Of a DNA stretch of 64,000 nucleotides, positions 37,507-50,069 are shown one piece after another; position 1 is the first letter of the stretch; each line of letters opens with the position of its first letter. The stretch is from positions 437,483 to 501,482 of the forward strand of contig VXBA01010948.1 of the NCBI GenBank assembly GCA_013399895.1, in the 5' to 3' direction. The DNA is from Serilophus lunatus (Eukaryota > Chordata > Aves > Passeriformes > Eurylaimidae). The notes below the pieces were generated by a model. The model was not told the origin of the DNA. It did not search any database and saw nothing but the letters and a program-made list of their open reading frames with translations. A program made the translations under genes and the position numbers.

Positions 37507-39444
37507 TACACCACTGCATGCTTCTTTTTTGTAGATGGCATTTTAAAAAATCATTTTAAGGGAACACAATGTGCCATATTTATCCTGTCTTATAGTGGAA
37601 AGCAAATTAATGATGCTGCTTTGACATATCAGCTTGTAACTCCAAGTTCCATGGATAAAAGTACCAAACAAGCACTTGATGAGGATATTGCAGCAACTCA
37701 AAAACACCATACATGCATAACTGAGGATACAGCTCCTAGATTATCTTGGCTTTTATGTAGCTCTTTCCTTACATTTGCAATCCACCTTATGGTCTGCATC
37801 CTTTCCTGTGTATACAGCTTCTGTGATGGTCTTCAGTGATATGTTTCCCTTGTGATTCTTTCTCCTTTTTAATTATTCAGAGTTGTAATTAATAAACAGC
37901 TTAGAAAAATAAAAAGTCACATCTTAGCGCAGAATGCATCAATTCATGAAGTAGGATGGACGACAATTTAAAGGTACGTTTGTCAGTGGCAAGAGAGCTG
38001 ATCCTCTATCAGCTGAAATACAAAGCAAAAACATCCCCTTGACTGCAATGAGAGCTAGTGGCCTTAAGATTCTCATCTTACAAATTAAGTTGTAGTCGAA
38101 GCACCATTTAAGAGCTACAAATTGCACAATATGCTCAAAGGGATTAAATTTACTTTAAAAAAGCAATTTGCAGATCTCATGAAAAACAATGTAAATTTGA
38201 TCCAAACATGCATGCAATCAAGACCACAAAAATTTGCTAATCTCTCCCCTTGATTCAACCTGTCCTATAATGAAATATTTTGGGGAAGGAAACAGCCTAG
38301 AGGAAGTAACTTTTAGATTTTTTAACTTTTTGAAGTACTTGATCTGAATACAAGCAGAAAAGTGGATAGGTGCATTGCAGATCAAAGGGTAGTTTGGGCA
38401 TAGCTTTGTCAACTGGATTTGAGGAGTCACTGAGATCTGATTGAAGAAAGATACTCTCATCAACTGGTTTCTACCATGGTTTCTCCCCATCTGCAAGACT
38501 GCAGTAATAAGGCTTGCAAGCCAACAAATCCTGATACACCATTTGTAGAGGCATAGGCAAATAAAAGAAGGTCACTCACAGCTCTCCTGTAGCTCCTCAC
38601 AGCCTCTCCAGTCAGGATCCAGAAGACTTCAACTCTTTTCACTGCAACTGCCTTCAGTCACCCAGCAGAGAAGCAGGATGGGGGACATTTTCAGAAGAAG
38701 TGTCCCAATCTCAGCTTGGGAACATGGACCTGATGCAGGGGCCAAAGCCCAGATAGTCCAGGTCCAAAATTACATTTTCTTCCTAGGGACATCTGAAGCA
38801 ACACACACTAACTATGCATAATAGAAAACCACTACCTCTGAGGGATAGATGGTAAATTATGTATTTTATTACCACCAAGAACCACAGCACAGCAAGATAG
38901 ATATTTCTTAACAACTGTGTTCCTCTGCAGCTGAAATGCTGTGGACTATGTCCAATGTACTTCTGCTACTAGAAATCTAAGTTTCCTTCTCGAAATGGGC
39001 CAAGCATTTTAGTCCAAACTGTAGGCTGTAGACTACAAAACACATAGTAAGAAATGGATACCACCTTAAAAAGCTTACAGCAGGATGAGATAAAAAGAAA
39101 GTGTGGGGAAAATTCAAAGTCATATAGAAGACACAGAGCAGCATTGGACAGATAAGTAACAATGAGGGAAGCACTAATGACTTTCTGATGCTACATTTAC
39201 TAGTAACTCTTCATTTTAAGCACTCCAGCCATCTACTATTAAAAAACCCCCAAGCATCTTATGTAGTTGAAGGCAGAGTAAGCTGTTCACTTTAAGAAGT
39301 CTTGAATTCCAAACACAATGATGTGCTAAAATGTAATTTCCCAGGCATCTATGAAAATCTACGCTCTTGGTGTCTGGGAAAGGATTTACAGAAGGACACA
39401 AGTTAAGTATGTGCAAAAGCATTTTCTAAGACAACAAAACATAT
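37507..39444. other. Non-coding stretch, no feature recognised
   Basis: AT-rich unique sequence. Short frames only. Confidence 0.55.
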
Positions 39445-39535
39445 ACGGGGTGATTCTTGAGGTGTCCTGCACAGGGCCAGGAGTTGGACTCAATGATGGG
39501 TCCCTTCCAACTCAGTATATTCTATGATTCTATGA
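39445..39535 (+). mobile_element. CR1 LINE 3' tail
   Basis: It reads GGGTGATTCTTGAGGTG..., GGAGTTGGACTCAATGATG, GGTCCCTTCCAACTCAGTAT and ends TTCTATGATTCTATGA. This is the diagnostic avian CR1 3' terminus with its 8-bp tandem repeat. It lies in plus orientation, under 100 bases long, a severely 5'-truncated insertion. Confidence 0.93.
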
Positions 39536-40547
39536 AAACATGTATTTTGACTGAGAAAACACATGTTAAAGTGGAAATCATTATAATCTACCCTGACTGA
39601 GCCTGATCAGTGGCAGATAAATTAAATACAGCAGTTTTAATCTTTGAAGGTGTATAGATACTTGATTAGGTAAAGTGTATTGATTGATAAAAATTAATTC
39701 TGAATCAAAACCTCTATTGATTGCTGTCCCTCTGCTTACCCAGTCTAACTAACACAGCCTATGGGATTTGTGCTTCAGTGAGGGTGACTCTGTGAAGAGG
39801 CTGTTCCCCTTTTCTGCTGTTTCCTCCCCATTTAACAGGGCTCCATGGTGATACCCTTCTGACCCCACATACCATGACTGCCACCCACTTTTCTTATGCT
39901 TAATTCCATTTCTATATTCATTGACCACCAGCAGGAGCTAGGATTGGACACTAGGATGGGTGTTAGATGCAGAACAAAGCGAGCTGTTGCAGGTGGAGGC
40001 ACGCGTGACAGCTCACTGTGGTGACCGACCAGCCACTGCCTTCAGTGAGCCTTCAGTGCCATTAGGGCTTTGGGGACACTCGTGCCAGAAGAAAAGCAAG
40101 GTTTTGACTGCTCCCTTCCTAAGTGTCTCGAATGAACAGTACCATTTGCTAGTGTCATGTTCAGTCTGTCACAGCCAAGGAGTTATCCAGTATTAAGAGA
40201 CACTGCATTACAGGCTGACAACTTGAACCTCTTCTCCCTCCTAGCACTACTGTTTATGTATTTTCAGATCGTTTCCATCATTCTGTGTCTTATTTGAGCC
40301 TACTAGATAGAAAATCTAGTATTTCTAGTTCCCCAGCTATAAAATTCCCTCTATTCTCAGTAGAGTATGCCTCCCAGTCCAGTACTGCCTTTAAATTCTA
40401 CTGATTTTTGCATTCACAAACCAGGCAATGTCAATTCTTGTGGAAACCCAATTGATATTACATCTCAATGTGAAGTATGACCATCTATCATTACCATTCA
40501 TTCCACATTTGGCATATCTGATATTACTTGCGCCCGAGAAAATTTAT
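39536..40547. other. Non-coding stretch with a short CpG-containing patch
   Basis: At 39,990-40,130 several CpGs are clustered (ACGCGTGAC, GACCGACC, CTCGTGCC) within an open frame of 78 codons (39,960-40,196). There is no recognisable product. It could be an eroded repeat or a small regulatory element. Confidence 0.4.
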
Positions 40548-40661
40548 TTGGTGTGGGAGGCAAGACTAGGAGGCTGTGGTAGAAGGTGCCCCTGGCAGTG
40601 GGGTTAGAAGAAGCAGATCTTTAAGGTTCCTTCCAACACAAAGCATTTTATGTTTTTATGA
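40548..40661 (+). mobile_element. CR1 LINE 3' tail, diverged
   Basis: TGGTAGAAGGTGCCCCTGGCAGTGGGGTTAGAAG, then GATCTTTAAGGTTCCTTCCAACACAAAGCATTTTATG. This is the last 100 or so bases of an avian CR1 in plus orientation, with the terminal TTCTATGA units eroded. Confidence 0.85.
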
Positions 40662-42230
40662 ACTGTATCAATGTAAGGTCAAAATTAATAATGTCACTTT
40701 TAAAAAATCACTGATAGATTCTGTGATTTTCCATTGTTGAACCACATGTACATTCCTCATGAGTTCTTTACCTTCAAGATAACAGGATTTTTCTCTTAAG
40801 AGAGTTTAACAATGACTTTACTATGGTTATGATTTAATATTATCTAATAGCATATGCCAGAAAAATTCCTTTAAAATTATTGCAACATATCCCTTCTCAA
40901 GTGGAAGACTATTCCCAAATTCTCATGGCTGCTAAACAAATTTGTGATGATTTAGTAAAGGTGTGGATAATTCCCTATTTCACAGATCCTTGCAGGGCAA
41001 CTCCTATTATTTCTTACTCCTTCACTAGCATAGGTGTTTATTTTGCATCACATTTATCAGCTATCCATGCACATTAGGTGATATCTTGTTGGGTTTTTTT
41101 CCAGCATACAATACATAGATGAACAAAGAAGAGAGAAATCTGCTACAATGAAAGGGTTGAAATACAACATCTTTGGAAGTTTTATTGCCTTCTTTTCTGA
41201 GCTACTCTGAATAAATGTGAATGACCTACATACTTGGCATACACATGAACTTACCAGTTGGGTTAGAAATGTTATATCAAGAGTGGTCCAGCTCCAAAAC
41301 AGTTCAAACAGAGCCCTCACAAAAGAAAAATCTCAGCTTTGCCTATCCACATTAAAACAGAGTAATTTTTCTTTATCATCCACTGCTATTCTATAGTTCA
41401 TGATTCTCATCCCTCTTGGTATTCACTTCAGTGCTGAACCCAGTGCTTGTCATTCAAGTAGGGAAGGTTATATATGTATATAGCATATAGGAATGAAAAA
41501 GGGTTTTGCCACTGCCCAGAAATTCCTGTGAATCATTTTTCTGAATTTCAATCCCTGCTTCCCCCTTGAATGCCTAACATGCATCTCCAGTTCTGCTCCT
41601 GGTATCTGGCCTTAGGTTCTGAGGCATGTATTGGAAGAGGCCAAAAGCCTGAAAATGAGCAAAAATTAGCACCTAGCTTTAAATAAGGCATTTTAGTCCT
41701 TGATAGGGTTAAGCTGTAGCTCTTTGAAATCTCTCTCATCAAAAGTGTGGTTTTCAAAAATGGGACATTGCCGTTTGAAGATCTTAGACATCACTAGGGT
41801 CAGGGTGACTGCTGCTTTAAGGGACATGAAAGCTTTACAAGGAAACCACAGCAGCACTGGGGGGAAGGCACTTTAAATACACAGTCCTGTTTTCAGCTAC
41901 CAGCATGAGTATTCTTTTGGGAGAAAAAGTAGCATCCTTTGCAAGAGTTGTCCCAAACAGCCTGTAGCCTGCTCCATTACTGACCCTCCCACAGGGAAGA
42001 GGGGACCTGCAGGATGTCTCCATCTGACTCACAATCATCCCCTCCACCAATAATGCAGAAGGCTCTGCTCCAATGGGCAGCTGGACTAGGTGACCTCCAG
42101 TACTCCCTTCCCAGGCAACACTATGCAATGGATCCTAAAAGAGCTGGAAATAAGCTTTTTCTTGTATCAACCAACTGTCTTATTCACTACATGGGGAATA
42201 AAGGTTGCTGGAGCCAAGCCTCCTTCAGTG
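40662..42230. other. Non-coding stretch, no feature recognised
   Basis: Unique DNA with only short chance frames. Confidence 0.55.
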
Positions 42231-42262
42231 TGTATACACACACATATATATATATATATATG
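42231..42262. repeat. (CA)n-(TA)n microsatellite
   Basis: A short CACACACA run passes into (TA)n. The overlapping short frames here on both strands merely translate the repeat. Confidence 0.9.
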
Positions 42263-42899
42263 TTCAACACTTGCACCAAGAACCTGCCACTCCATCGAGT
42301 GGGTAGGATGGGGGGAGGGAGCAATAGCAATAGCAGAACCTGGGATCCCAGGATGCAGACACCTAGGTAAGCTGGGTAGCACACTGTTGCCAGACAATGA
42401 CAACAACATTTTTCATGTATTAAAAATTCAGCCAGAAAGGTGGTAAAGGAGATTTTTGGAGGAAAGGAAATATCAAAATAATAATAGTTTCAAAGCACTG
42501 TACTTATTTTAGACACTCTTACAGCATGTTTCCATAGGAACTGGAATGCAAAGGAGCACACTGCAGCAGTGTTCACAAATGTTGTGTGGTTTAGTGGCTT
42601 GTAAAGGATTGGTTAAGGCCACCATGACCACTCTGACAGTACCAGGCACCTGCTGCCTTTGCTATGCAGCAGGATCTTAACTATGATGTTTTGAAAAATC
42701 TAGAAAAGAAAAAAACATTTTTCCTGTAATTTTTTCCTCTCATCCTGCAGGCATGGAACTCTTTCACATCTTCACATAGCCACATTATCAAGCACTGCCC
42801 ACCCAGACTCACTTCACATGGAGCACACAGACAGCAGAATTTAACCCAGGCATTTCACAAGCCCGTGCAGGAGAGATTGTTTGATTGTTGGGGAAGTAG
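42263..42899. other. Non-coding stretch, no feature recognised
   Basis: No repeat or gene seen. Confidence 0.5.
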
Positions 42900-43000
42900 G
42901 ATGTCCCAATGGGTAGCACATGGGCCTGACTTTTGTATCCAGCTTTGGTATCCACCTGCTGAATTACCTGGTGTAAGTCACACCAGGTGAGGTCTGCTCC
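42900..43000 (+). mobile_element. MIR-like SINE remnant
   Basis: The run GGGTAGCACATGGGCCTGACTTTTG, then TATCCAGCTTTGGTATCCACCTGCTGAATTACCTGG, TGTAAGTCAC follows the MIR core in order (GAGCA...GACTTTGG, TCCCAGCTCTGCCAC, CTGCTGTGTGACCTTGGGCAAGTCAC). This tRNA-derived SINE family is ancient and shared across amniotes. The match is diverged but long enough and collinear. A hairpin at 42,966-42,988 lies within it. Confidence 0.5.
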
Positions 43001-44999
43001 ATCTGTCAGCTACCTCAAATGCATCTAGCCCAGCTTAGCAGGTAAGCCCTTTCCTGACAAGCAGTGTCTATCCAGCCAAAGACACACCATGGACAAGTCT
43101 CTTGTCCCCAAAGCAACCACGCAGTCACCCCTGTCTACACCCACCTACTCACACCCATACACTAAGCACTTTGACCACATATCAACATGCCACGTGGCAG
43201 TTGATTATTTTCTCCATTCAAAATTGTTTTATACAAAGTGAGGTCTCTGTTGCAGCTCACCAGAGCAGTAATCAACTGCATGAAGTGTCTATTGCATGTC
43301 TTGGAGCAAGGCACAGGCATGTGGGTGCTTTTGGTAAACCTGCTACTGGGATAGCACTTTACCATGTGGTGAACCAGACCTGGTGAAGCATCACCTTTAA
43401 CTCCCTCCTGTGTCAGCCTCCTCAGTAAGCCATCCTCAAAACTAAAATGGGTTCTTTCTCAAAACAAAACAATTAGTTCTCTCCAAAAGATGAGTGTTTC
43501 AAGCAAAAAAACCCAGCCTATCAAATCTAAGTGACAAGGACCTGGGACTGAACAGGAGAGTGAAACTATTTAACTGCATAGACGTCATGTACTCAAAGAG
43601 AACAAAGCTGCTCCAGAGTGCGATGAACTGTGCACCTCTCCCTTTGAAGTGGTGTGAGCCTGAATAACCAGTTTAACTTTAGTTGGCAAAAATGAGACCA
43701 AATTACTCCTGCCTACTGTGCCATCATTCTTAAATGCATGCAATGGTGCAATGGCAGCAATCCCATTTTTAAAGGGCTTTCTCATCAACTTCTGACAAGG
43801 GCTGTGCTAGTTACTTGCACGTTTGGATGAGGAAAAAATTAGAACTTTTTTACTTATGGATTTTAAACCACCTTAATGTACATATATATTGAAAGCTACC
43901 TGACTTAAACAAGTAAAGGTGGATAATTGGTGGATAATTTTCAACAATCAAGGTAAAACACATTTTTCCTTGGACCTGCCAGGTTTAACTTCATAGTCCA
44001 GCAGGAAACCAAGCCAAAAAGCTGGCCAAATGCCTCTGTCCCAAAGTATCATCCAGACTGTAGCTAGCATGGCATAGCAATCTCAGCCCATAAACTTGAT
44101 TACTTGTAACCACCCACAAATACTTTGTGGAATTAATAAAAACCTTTTTAAAAAGTTACGTTTTGTAAATCAGGGGTTCTATACAGCATAGTGATATTTT
44201 ACAAACAGTATAAGAAACACATTCATTTAGATCCTTCACATAGTGCACTGTTTCTTGCTCATCAAACAACTTCCACTGTACATATTGCTGTAAGAATTCA
44301 TTTTAATTACAGATTGGACAAAGAAATATAGATATAGGATGTCTGAATCCATGTCTTATTTCAAATGTTACAATGACAGTTTCAGTCAGTGGAAGGATAG
44401 AAGAAAGTATCTGGGGAGCCCTGACAGCCTCACACTGAAATTCTGTGTTTAAAACCTGATTATTTAAAATTAGAGCATTCTGATTATTCAATCTGTTTTT
44501 GTACCTCTCCAATAAAGCCAGTTTGGGAAGGTGCCTTGAAACTGTATCCCATTATGCCTACACCTTTTATTTTAAGGATCAGAAGCAGCATGTTACAAAT
44601 ACATGTATTATCTAAGCTACAGTGCCTCTGAAGTCATACACTGAAATGGCAAAAGACATGCTGTAATGCCAATTCTCCAATCCGAGTGAAATTTATCGGC
44701 CAAAGCCAGTGCTGCAACAGAAACACAAAAGTAGGACACCAGTTTTGCATGCCTGCATGTATTCACACAATTCCAGGTGCAAACACTGAAATCCCCAGCT
44801 GGGAACAAAGTCACAAGCCACAGTAAAATTTACTAAACACAGAGAACCCTCTCCTTCACCATCCAAACCAAGCAAAACAACACATATAGCATACAGACAG
44901 CATGAGTATATAGATATTAGAATTTCTGTTACTGTTATTTTTACATTGACTAACTCAGTCTAGAATAAAAAGACTACAGTGTTCTCCATTGGACAAGCC
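43001..44999. other. Non-coding stretch, no feature recognised
   Basis: Unique AT-rich sequence with chance frames only. Confidence 0.5.
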
Positions 45000-46080
45000 A
45001 GCTGCTGTGAACTCACCCAAGCACTCAGCTTTCTGTTCTGGATCCCCTTGCAGGCAAGTCAGATCCAGGTCTTCTCTCTCGCATCCAAACTTTGTCTGTT
45101 TTTACCCAAGACCACATCTCACTCCGGGAAACCATTGTTTTCAAAGAGTGTGCCAATGCCCAGGGCAGTGAGCGAGCCTGGCAAGGGCCAGGCTGGAGGA
45201 CCTCCCTAGGGGCTAAGAACAAGCAGGGATCTGTCAACCTGGCGACCCACTCCTGACAGCATTTCTCCGGCTTAGCTTTCCCACTGTAAATTCTCAATGC
45301 AGAAAAACAATTAAAAAAAAGGAATCCAGTCATTTATCCTCCAGGCTGGAGAGAAAGAAGGAGGCTGCCACAGCAGTGCCTGTTTTGAATGCTTGGCAGG
45401 TACACAGGCACAAGGGAGATGATGCTATAGATAAGCATAGACAGAAATAGCTAGAAGGATGAGCTGGCTCGTGGTAACGGTGGTGAAAGGCAGCAATCTC
45501 CCTTCTCCCTGATTGCATCAAAACCAGCAGCTGACCCGCAGACTCACCAAGAGTGCTGGAAGGAGAGGGTCCCCCCAAGCTCTGAACCTCACACTGGAAA
45601 TATCCTCCTTGCACAGATTCCCTTCCCCGTCTTGGGTAGGCGCTTTGAGGGCTGCATCTTCTCAGCCTGCTTCCGACTCAGAGCACAAAACCTGCTCGCT
45701 GCCTCTTGGGGGTTTTGGTGCTGTTCCCAGGATCCTGCCAGGAAGCTGCAGCTCACAGATTCCCCTCTGCCAGCAGGAAAATTCAGTAACTATGGCTCAG
45801 AAAATACTGCCAAAGCACAGACCTGAAGTGGCTAGGCAGCCACTTCATCTCCCCACTACGAGCAGACTCATACAATTCTCCCTACTGCTCTTATCAGCCC
45901 ACAAAGAGACAAGCATGGAGGTGTCACCTGGCACTTATGCAACTCAGCTGCAAAAATGCAAAACAGTTAAACAGAAGAGTTTTACCCAGCTGCCACCGTT
46001 TAATAACCCTTTGTTCCCCCTCCCCCTCTGTATGGCAAAGTGTAATTTTCTTCTAAAATTGGAAAACAGTCTCACCTGAC
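45000..46080. other. GC-richer block with scattered CpGs, function unknown
   Basis: This kilobase has more G+C and CpG than its surroundings and the longest plus-strand open frame of the window (45,513-46,079, 188 codons). The encoded sequence has no domain, low-complexity Ser/Pro/Leu composition and no conserved look, so I do not call a gene. On the minus strand a good splice donor (TTG|GTGAGTC, junction at 45,548/45,547) follows a GC-rich segment, which would suit a non-coding first exon. It is either an alternative promoter or regulatory region, or simply a compositional island. Confidence 0.3.
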
Positions 46081-46689
46081 TGTACTTGCACTGGGAAACA
46101 AGGATTAAAAATCCTGCTTTTTAAAGCTGCTTGAGCAGGAAAAGAGTAGCAAGTGCCTTCTCTACTCTGTAGTATCAATCCCCAGGAACCTAGATCTTTG
46201 GTTGTTAGTATGATGGGACAACCCTGAAAAACCCCACAGCTTGAAAAGGGTTGAGATGGGGAAGGACACTCTGAGCTCAGCTAGAGGTGGCAGTCTGGGA
46301 AGTGAGTCAGTCCTACTCAATCTAAGAAAGAAGATGGAAAAAAAGAGATGGAGGGAAGTAAAGAAATGGGAGAGTCATGAGCATCACTGCTGTGATTTCA
46401 CTGGTGAGGATCGAGGGTGGTTAGGGGATGACAAGGTGTGCACCTGAGAGGAGACCAGGACTGGGTCACAGACAAGTGAATTTATGTGATGAAGTGGAAT
46501 TCATGAGCAGGGCAGGCAGCCAGAGATGTGGGAACACAACAGAAGGAGGGCACAGGAAGAAAGAGACGTAATGAGAAAACAAAGGATCTGAGACACAAAT
46601 GAAAAAGCCAGTGCTTAATAAAGGGGGGGAAAAAAAAAAAAAGAGTAGATCACAAACCCAACACCAAACCCTCTTCAAATGAAATTATA
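46081..46689. other. Non-coding stretch with G/A homopolymers
   Basis: Purine-rich. A G run (46,623-46,629) abuts an A run (46,630-46,642). No gene seen. Confidence 0.5.
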
Positions 46690-47685
46690 TGGAATCTGCT
46701 GCTCCAGCTACATCACTACAAAGCTATGGGGCCTGATAGGATTCATCCCAGAATCCTCAAAGAGCAGCTGATGTCATCACAATATCTCTATCAATTTTCG
46801 AGTGGTCTTGGGAATCCAGGGAGGTCCCAGCTGACTGGAAGCTGGCAAACATTATCCTGATTTTCAAAGAGGCTAAGAAGGAGGATCCTGGAAACCACAG
46901 GCTTGTCAGTCTCACTTCAGTTCCTCATAAAGTTACGGAGAAGATTATTCTTGGAAGTATTGAAAAACACCTGAAAGGCAATGCAGTCATCGCTCACAGC
47001 CAGCACGGCTTCATGAGAGGAAAGTCCTGCTGATCAAACCTGATTTCCCTCTATGACAAGGTAGCCCATTTAGTTGACAAGGGGAAGTTGATGTAATCTT
47101 TTTGGATTTCAGTAAAGCTTTTGTACTGCCTCTAACAGAATCCTCCTGGAATAAAAATGTCCAGCATACAGCTGGATAAACGCATCAGATGGTGGGGGAG
47201 CAATTGGCTCACGGGTGGAGCACAGAGGGCAATAATGAAAGGCTTAGACTAGGGACCTGTCACTAGTGGGGCTCTGAACAGTGAAGGAGGGATTGTCTCG
47301 CTCTGCTCTGCACTGAAGCGGCCTCACCTTGAATATTGTGTGCAGTTTTGGGCTCCACAGTATAAGAAAGATATTAAGACAGCGTCAGAAGGAGGGCAGT
47401 GAAGATGGTGAAGGGTCTTGAGGGGAAGTCGTACGAGGAGCAGCTGAAGTCACTCGCTCTGTTCAGCCTGGAGAAGACGCGGCTGAGAGGAGACCTCACT
47501 GGAGTCTACAACTCTCTTGCAAGGGGAAGAGGAGGGATAGACACTGATTGTTTCTCTGTGGTGATCAGTGACAGGACCCAAGGGAATGTCCTGAAGTTGT
47601 GACAGGGGATATCCCATTAAATTAAACATGCCCGGGTAGCTTCCCAGGTATGAGACCATCTTCCAATATATGACTGAAATGAATG
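46690..47685 (+). mobile_element. CR1 LINE fragment with reverse-transcriptase region, internally deleted
   Basis: This is the most coding-rich CR1 of the window, now a pseudogene. Frames switch repeatedly but read in order: a KAMGPD-IHPRIL segment (about 46,718), a HSQHGFMRGKSC segment (46,995-47,030) followed at once by a TGA, the RT motif with VDVIFLDFSKAF (47,087-47,122, holding the first catalytic Asp) in another frame, then SSIQLDKRI and NWLTGGAQRAI and a PVTSG-like segment. At about 47,278 the sequence jumps to the downstream C-terminal region (HLEYCVQFWAPQ, then KMVKGLEGKSYEEQL, 47,402 on). The part with the YADD-type catalytic motif is therefore deleted. The end near 47,685 is approximate and lacks the TTCTATGA tail. 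It cannot move by itself. Confidence 0.92.
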
Positions 47686-49503
47686 ACTGTGTTCAGACTA
47701 ATGGGGCCATGTCCTGACCCTCTAACTCTCAAAAAAAGCCTGGGAACTCACTGGGAGAAAGCTGGCTGGCAGGGGTCAAATTTGGGCCCGGGACCACTCT
47801 AGCAGTCCACCAGTGCAGGCAGACAGGCTCTCCTCGGGGTCTGGCAGTGCTCTTGGCTAACAAACTTGCAGCTTAACACAATACTGATGTTGTTCAGACA
47901 AAACCTACTATTTTTTCCATCCCACTTCATTTGTCTTGACTACTCTGAAAAGTCAGTAAAAATATTATGTTTGTCATGGTAGGAAAACTCAAGAACCTAA
48001 AGTAAATGGCTTTTGAGATAGGACTGAGAAAGGAAAACGTTAGGTTCAGAAAGATAAAACATACAAATGACAACAGAGATACAAACGGAAACTCAAAATT
48101 GATGCAAACAAAAGAAACAGCAAGAGCTAGCTTTAAACAATTTGTGCCCTTGAAACAGTCTCCAGGCACATTTATATGCTGTCTTCAATGAAGGAAAACA
48201 TTATTGCTATAAAAATTACTGCATATTTTTCTGATTATGTTGTCTTGTTAGACAAGAGTCAATGTTGCATGACAGTAGTACTAGAAGTACTAGAGACAAC
48301 CACTGTACTTCAAATTAAAGCTTTTCAAACCGACTAAAGTATGTAAAGCCCTTCTCATATCTTTGTTCACAAAGCCTAGCCATGATGATTTTTAAAAAAA
48401 TACACAAGGTGTAAACTGTTCCTTTCTAAAATATCCCTATCAGCTACTTACCTTCTTTCAAATTAATGGAGAAGTAAGTTTGAAAAGAAAGTAAATGTGA
48501 CTAGAAGCCAGGTGGGGAAGTTTTTTAACAGTTGATTGAACTGTTTGCATCAAGCAGATGAAAATTTAAGACCTGCTTTTGTGTGTGTGTTGAACTACTT
48601 TCACTATAAGGTGAACGGTTATCACATTTTCTTTGTCAAATGGGAGAACACTGTTGAAGTATTTAGAGTTTGACATTTACCATTTAAATGATGGGGTAAG
48701 AAAACAAGGACAGTATCAGATGGGCTTCTTTTAACTGAATTTAAGTTATTCAGAGTTATTTCTGATTAAAACAAATACCAAAAGTAAAAACAAGATGCCT
48801 TCTTGCTACATGACATTAAGAAGAAGATTTAACATCTTCATTTGTTGAAGTGAACTGGAGTCCCATTTTTAAGATATGATTAATAAAATTCAGTGTCCTG
48901 GTTTTAATTTGCAAACTTGTTGAATGAACTATTTTATTTGCAAAGAGTCCTTAAATATCTGTTTATCCTTTTACTAGGATTTGACTGCTGACTACTTTAA
49001 CAATTTAAAAGTTGCCTTGAATGTATGATCTTCCTCACCAGTACAAAGTGCAAAACCGTCTTAAGCTCTTTTTTCAACTGGGAATAAACTTTTGATAACT
49101 GACTGGGAATCTCCTTATAGGCAACCATACAAATACAGCTTATTTTTCAGTACAGCTTTAGGAGGACACTGTTCCACCTGACCTATGAACATCAGTCTTA
49201 CACAAAGACCATTGAGCCAGCAAAAGAGAGGACACCCAGTTTGCCTCTAGGAAATAAACAAGTGACAGATACCAGCACTCCTCATCAATCAAGCCAGCAA
49301 CAGACAAAAAACTCCTCCATACAAACCCTGTTTACATACAAAACCTGTTGTAACCAAAAAAGGGATATTCCCAACAACCATTTAAATATGAAATCAGACA
49401 CAAGAAGAACATCATGAACCCAAGCAGCTCCCAAGAACAGATGCAACAATACTAGAAATAAAAAACTAAAATGCTTTCTTTACGAAGAACTGGTGTGTCA
49501 TGA
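47686..49503. other. Non-coding stretch, no feature recognised
   Basis: AT-rich unique sequence. Confidence 0.55.
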
Positions 49504-50069
49504 TGTGCTGGTTTGGTCTGGGATACAGTTAGTTTTTTTCACAGTAGCCATTAGATGGTTTTGTTTTAGATTTGTCCTGGGAAAAATAAAGTATTGATAA
49601 TTTAGGGATATTTTATCTACTCCTGAGCAGTGCTTATGCAGCAAGGCCTTTTCTGCTCCTCACACCACCCTAACAGTGACTGAGCTGAGGGTGTACAAGA
49701 AGTTAGGAAGGGACACAACTGGGATAGCTGATCCCAGATGGCCATACTGTATGGTATCATGCTTAGCATATCAAGCTGGAGGAAGAAAGAGGGATGGCGG
49801 GTGGATGTTCGGAGTGATGGCATTTATCTTCCCATTTTCCCTAGCCAATGTTTCATGTCATGGAGCCAAACTTTCACAGAGATGGCTGGACACCCTGCCC
49901 ATGGGTAGTGGTGAATGAAATCCTTGTTTTGTTTTGCTTGCATGTACAGCTCTTGCTTCACCTGTTTAACTGACTTTATCTCAATATATGAGTGTTCTCA
50001 CTTTTTCAATTCTCTCCCTGATCCCAGTAGTGGGGAATGCATGATACTGACTGGGGTTAAACCATAACA
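49504..50069 (+). mobile_element. ERVL-type solo LTR, near complete
   Basis: It starts TGTGCTGGTTTGG and ends GGGGTTAAACCATAACA, the termini of a common avian class III LTR family, and the blocks between follow that family in order (TGAGCAGTGCTTATGCAGCAAGGCC, CTTTTCTGCTCCTCAC, GGGACACAACTGGGA, TGTTCGGAGTGATGGC, GTGGTGAATGAAATCC, ATCTCAATATATGAGTG). The core-promoter TATA box is mutated (GCATATCAAGC), and the AT(T)TAAA-type signal near 49,969 is eroded. There are no internal genes on either side. The flanking five bases do not match (CATGA before, AAAAA after), so the duplication has decayed or the ends were altered. The copy at 1410 is from the same family. Confidence 0.88.

Noticed and set aside
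42187..42446. Overlapping frames around 42.2 kb on both strands
   Set aside because: They translate a CA/TA microsatellite (runs of Tyr-Ile and Thr-His).
45513..46079. 188-codon plus-strand open frame, longest in the window
   Set aside because: It lies in a GC-richer block where long chance frames are expected. Ser/Pro/Leu-rich without a motif, and overlapped by other frames.
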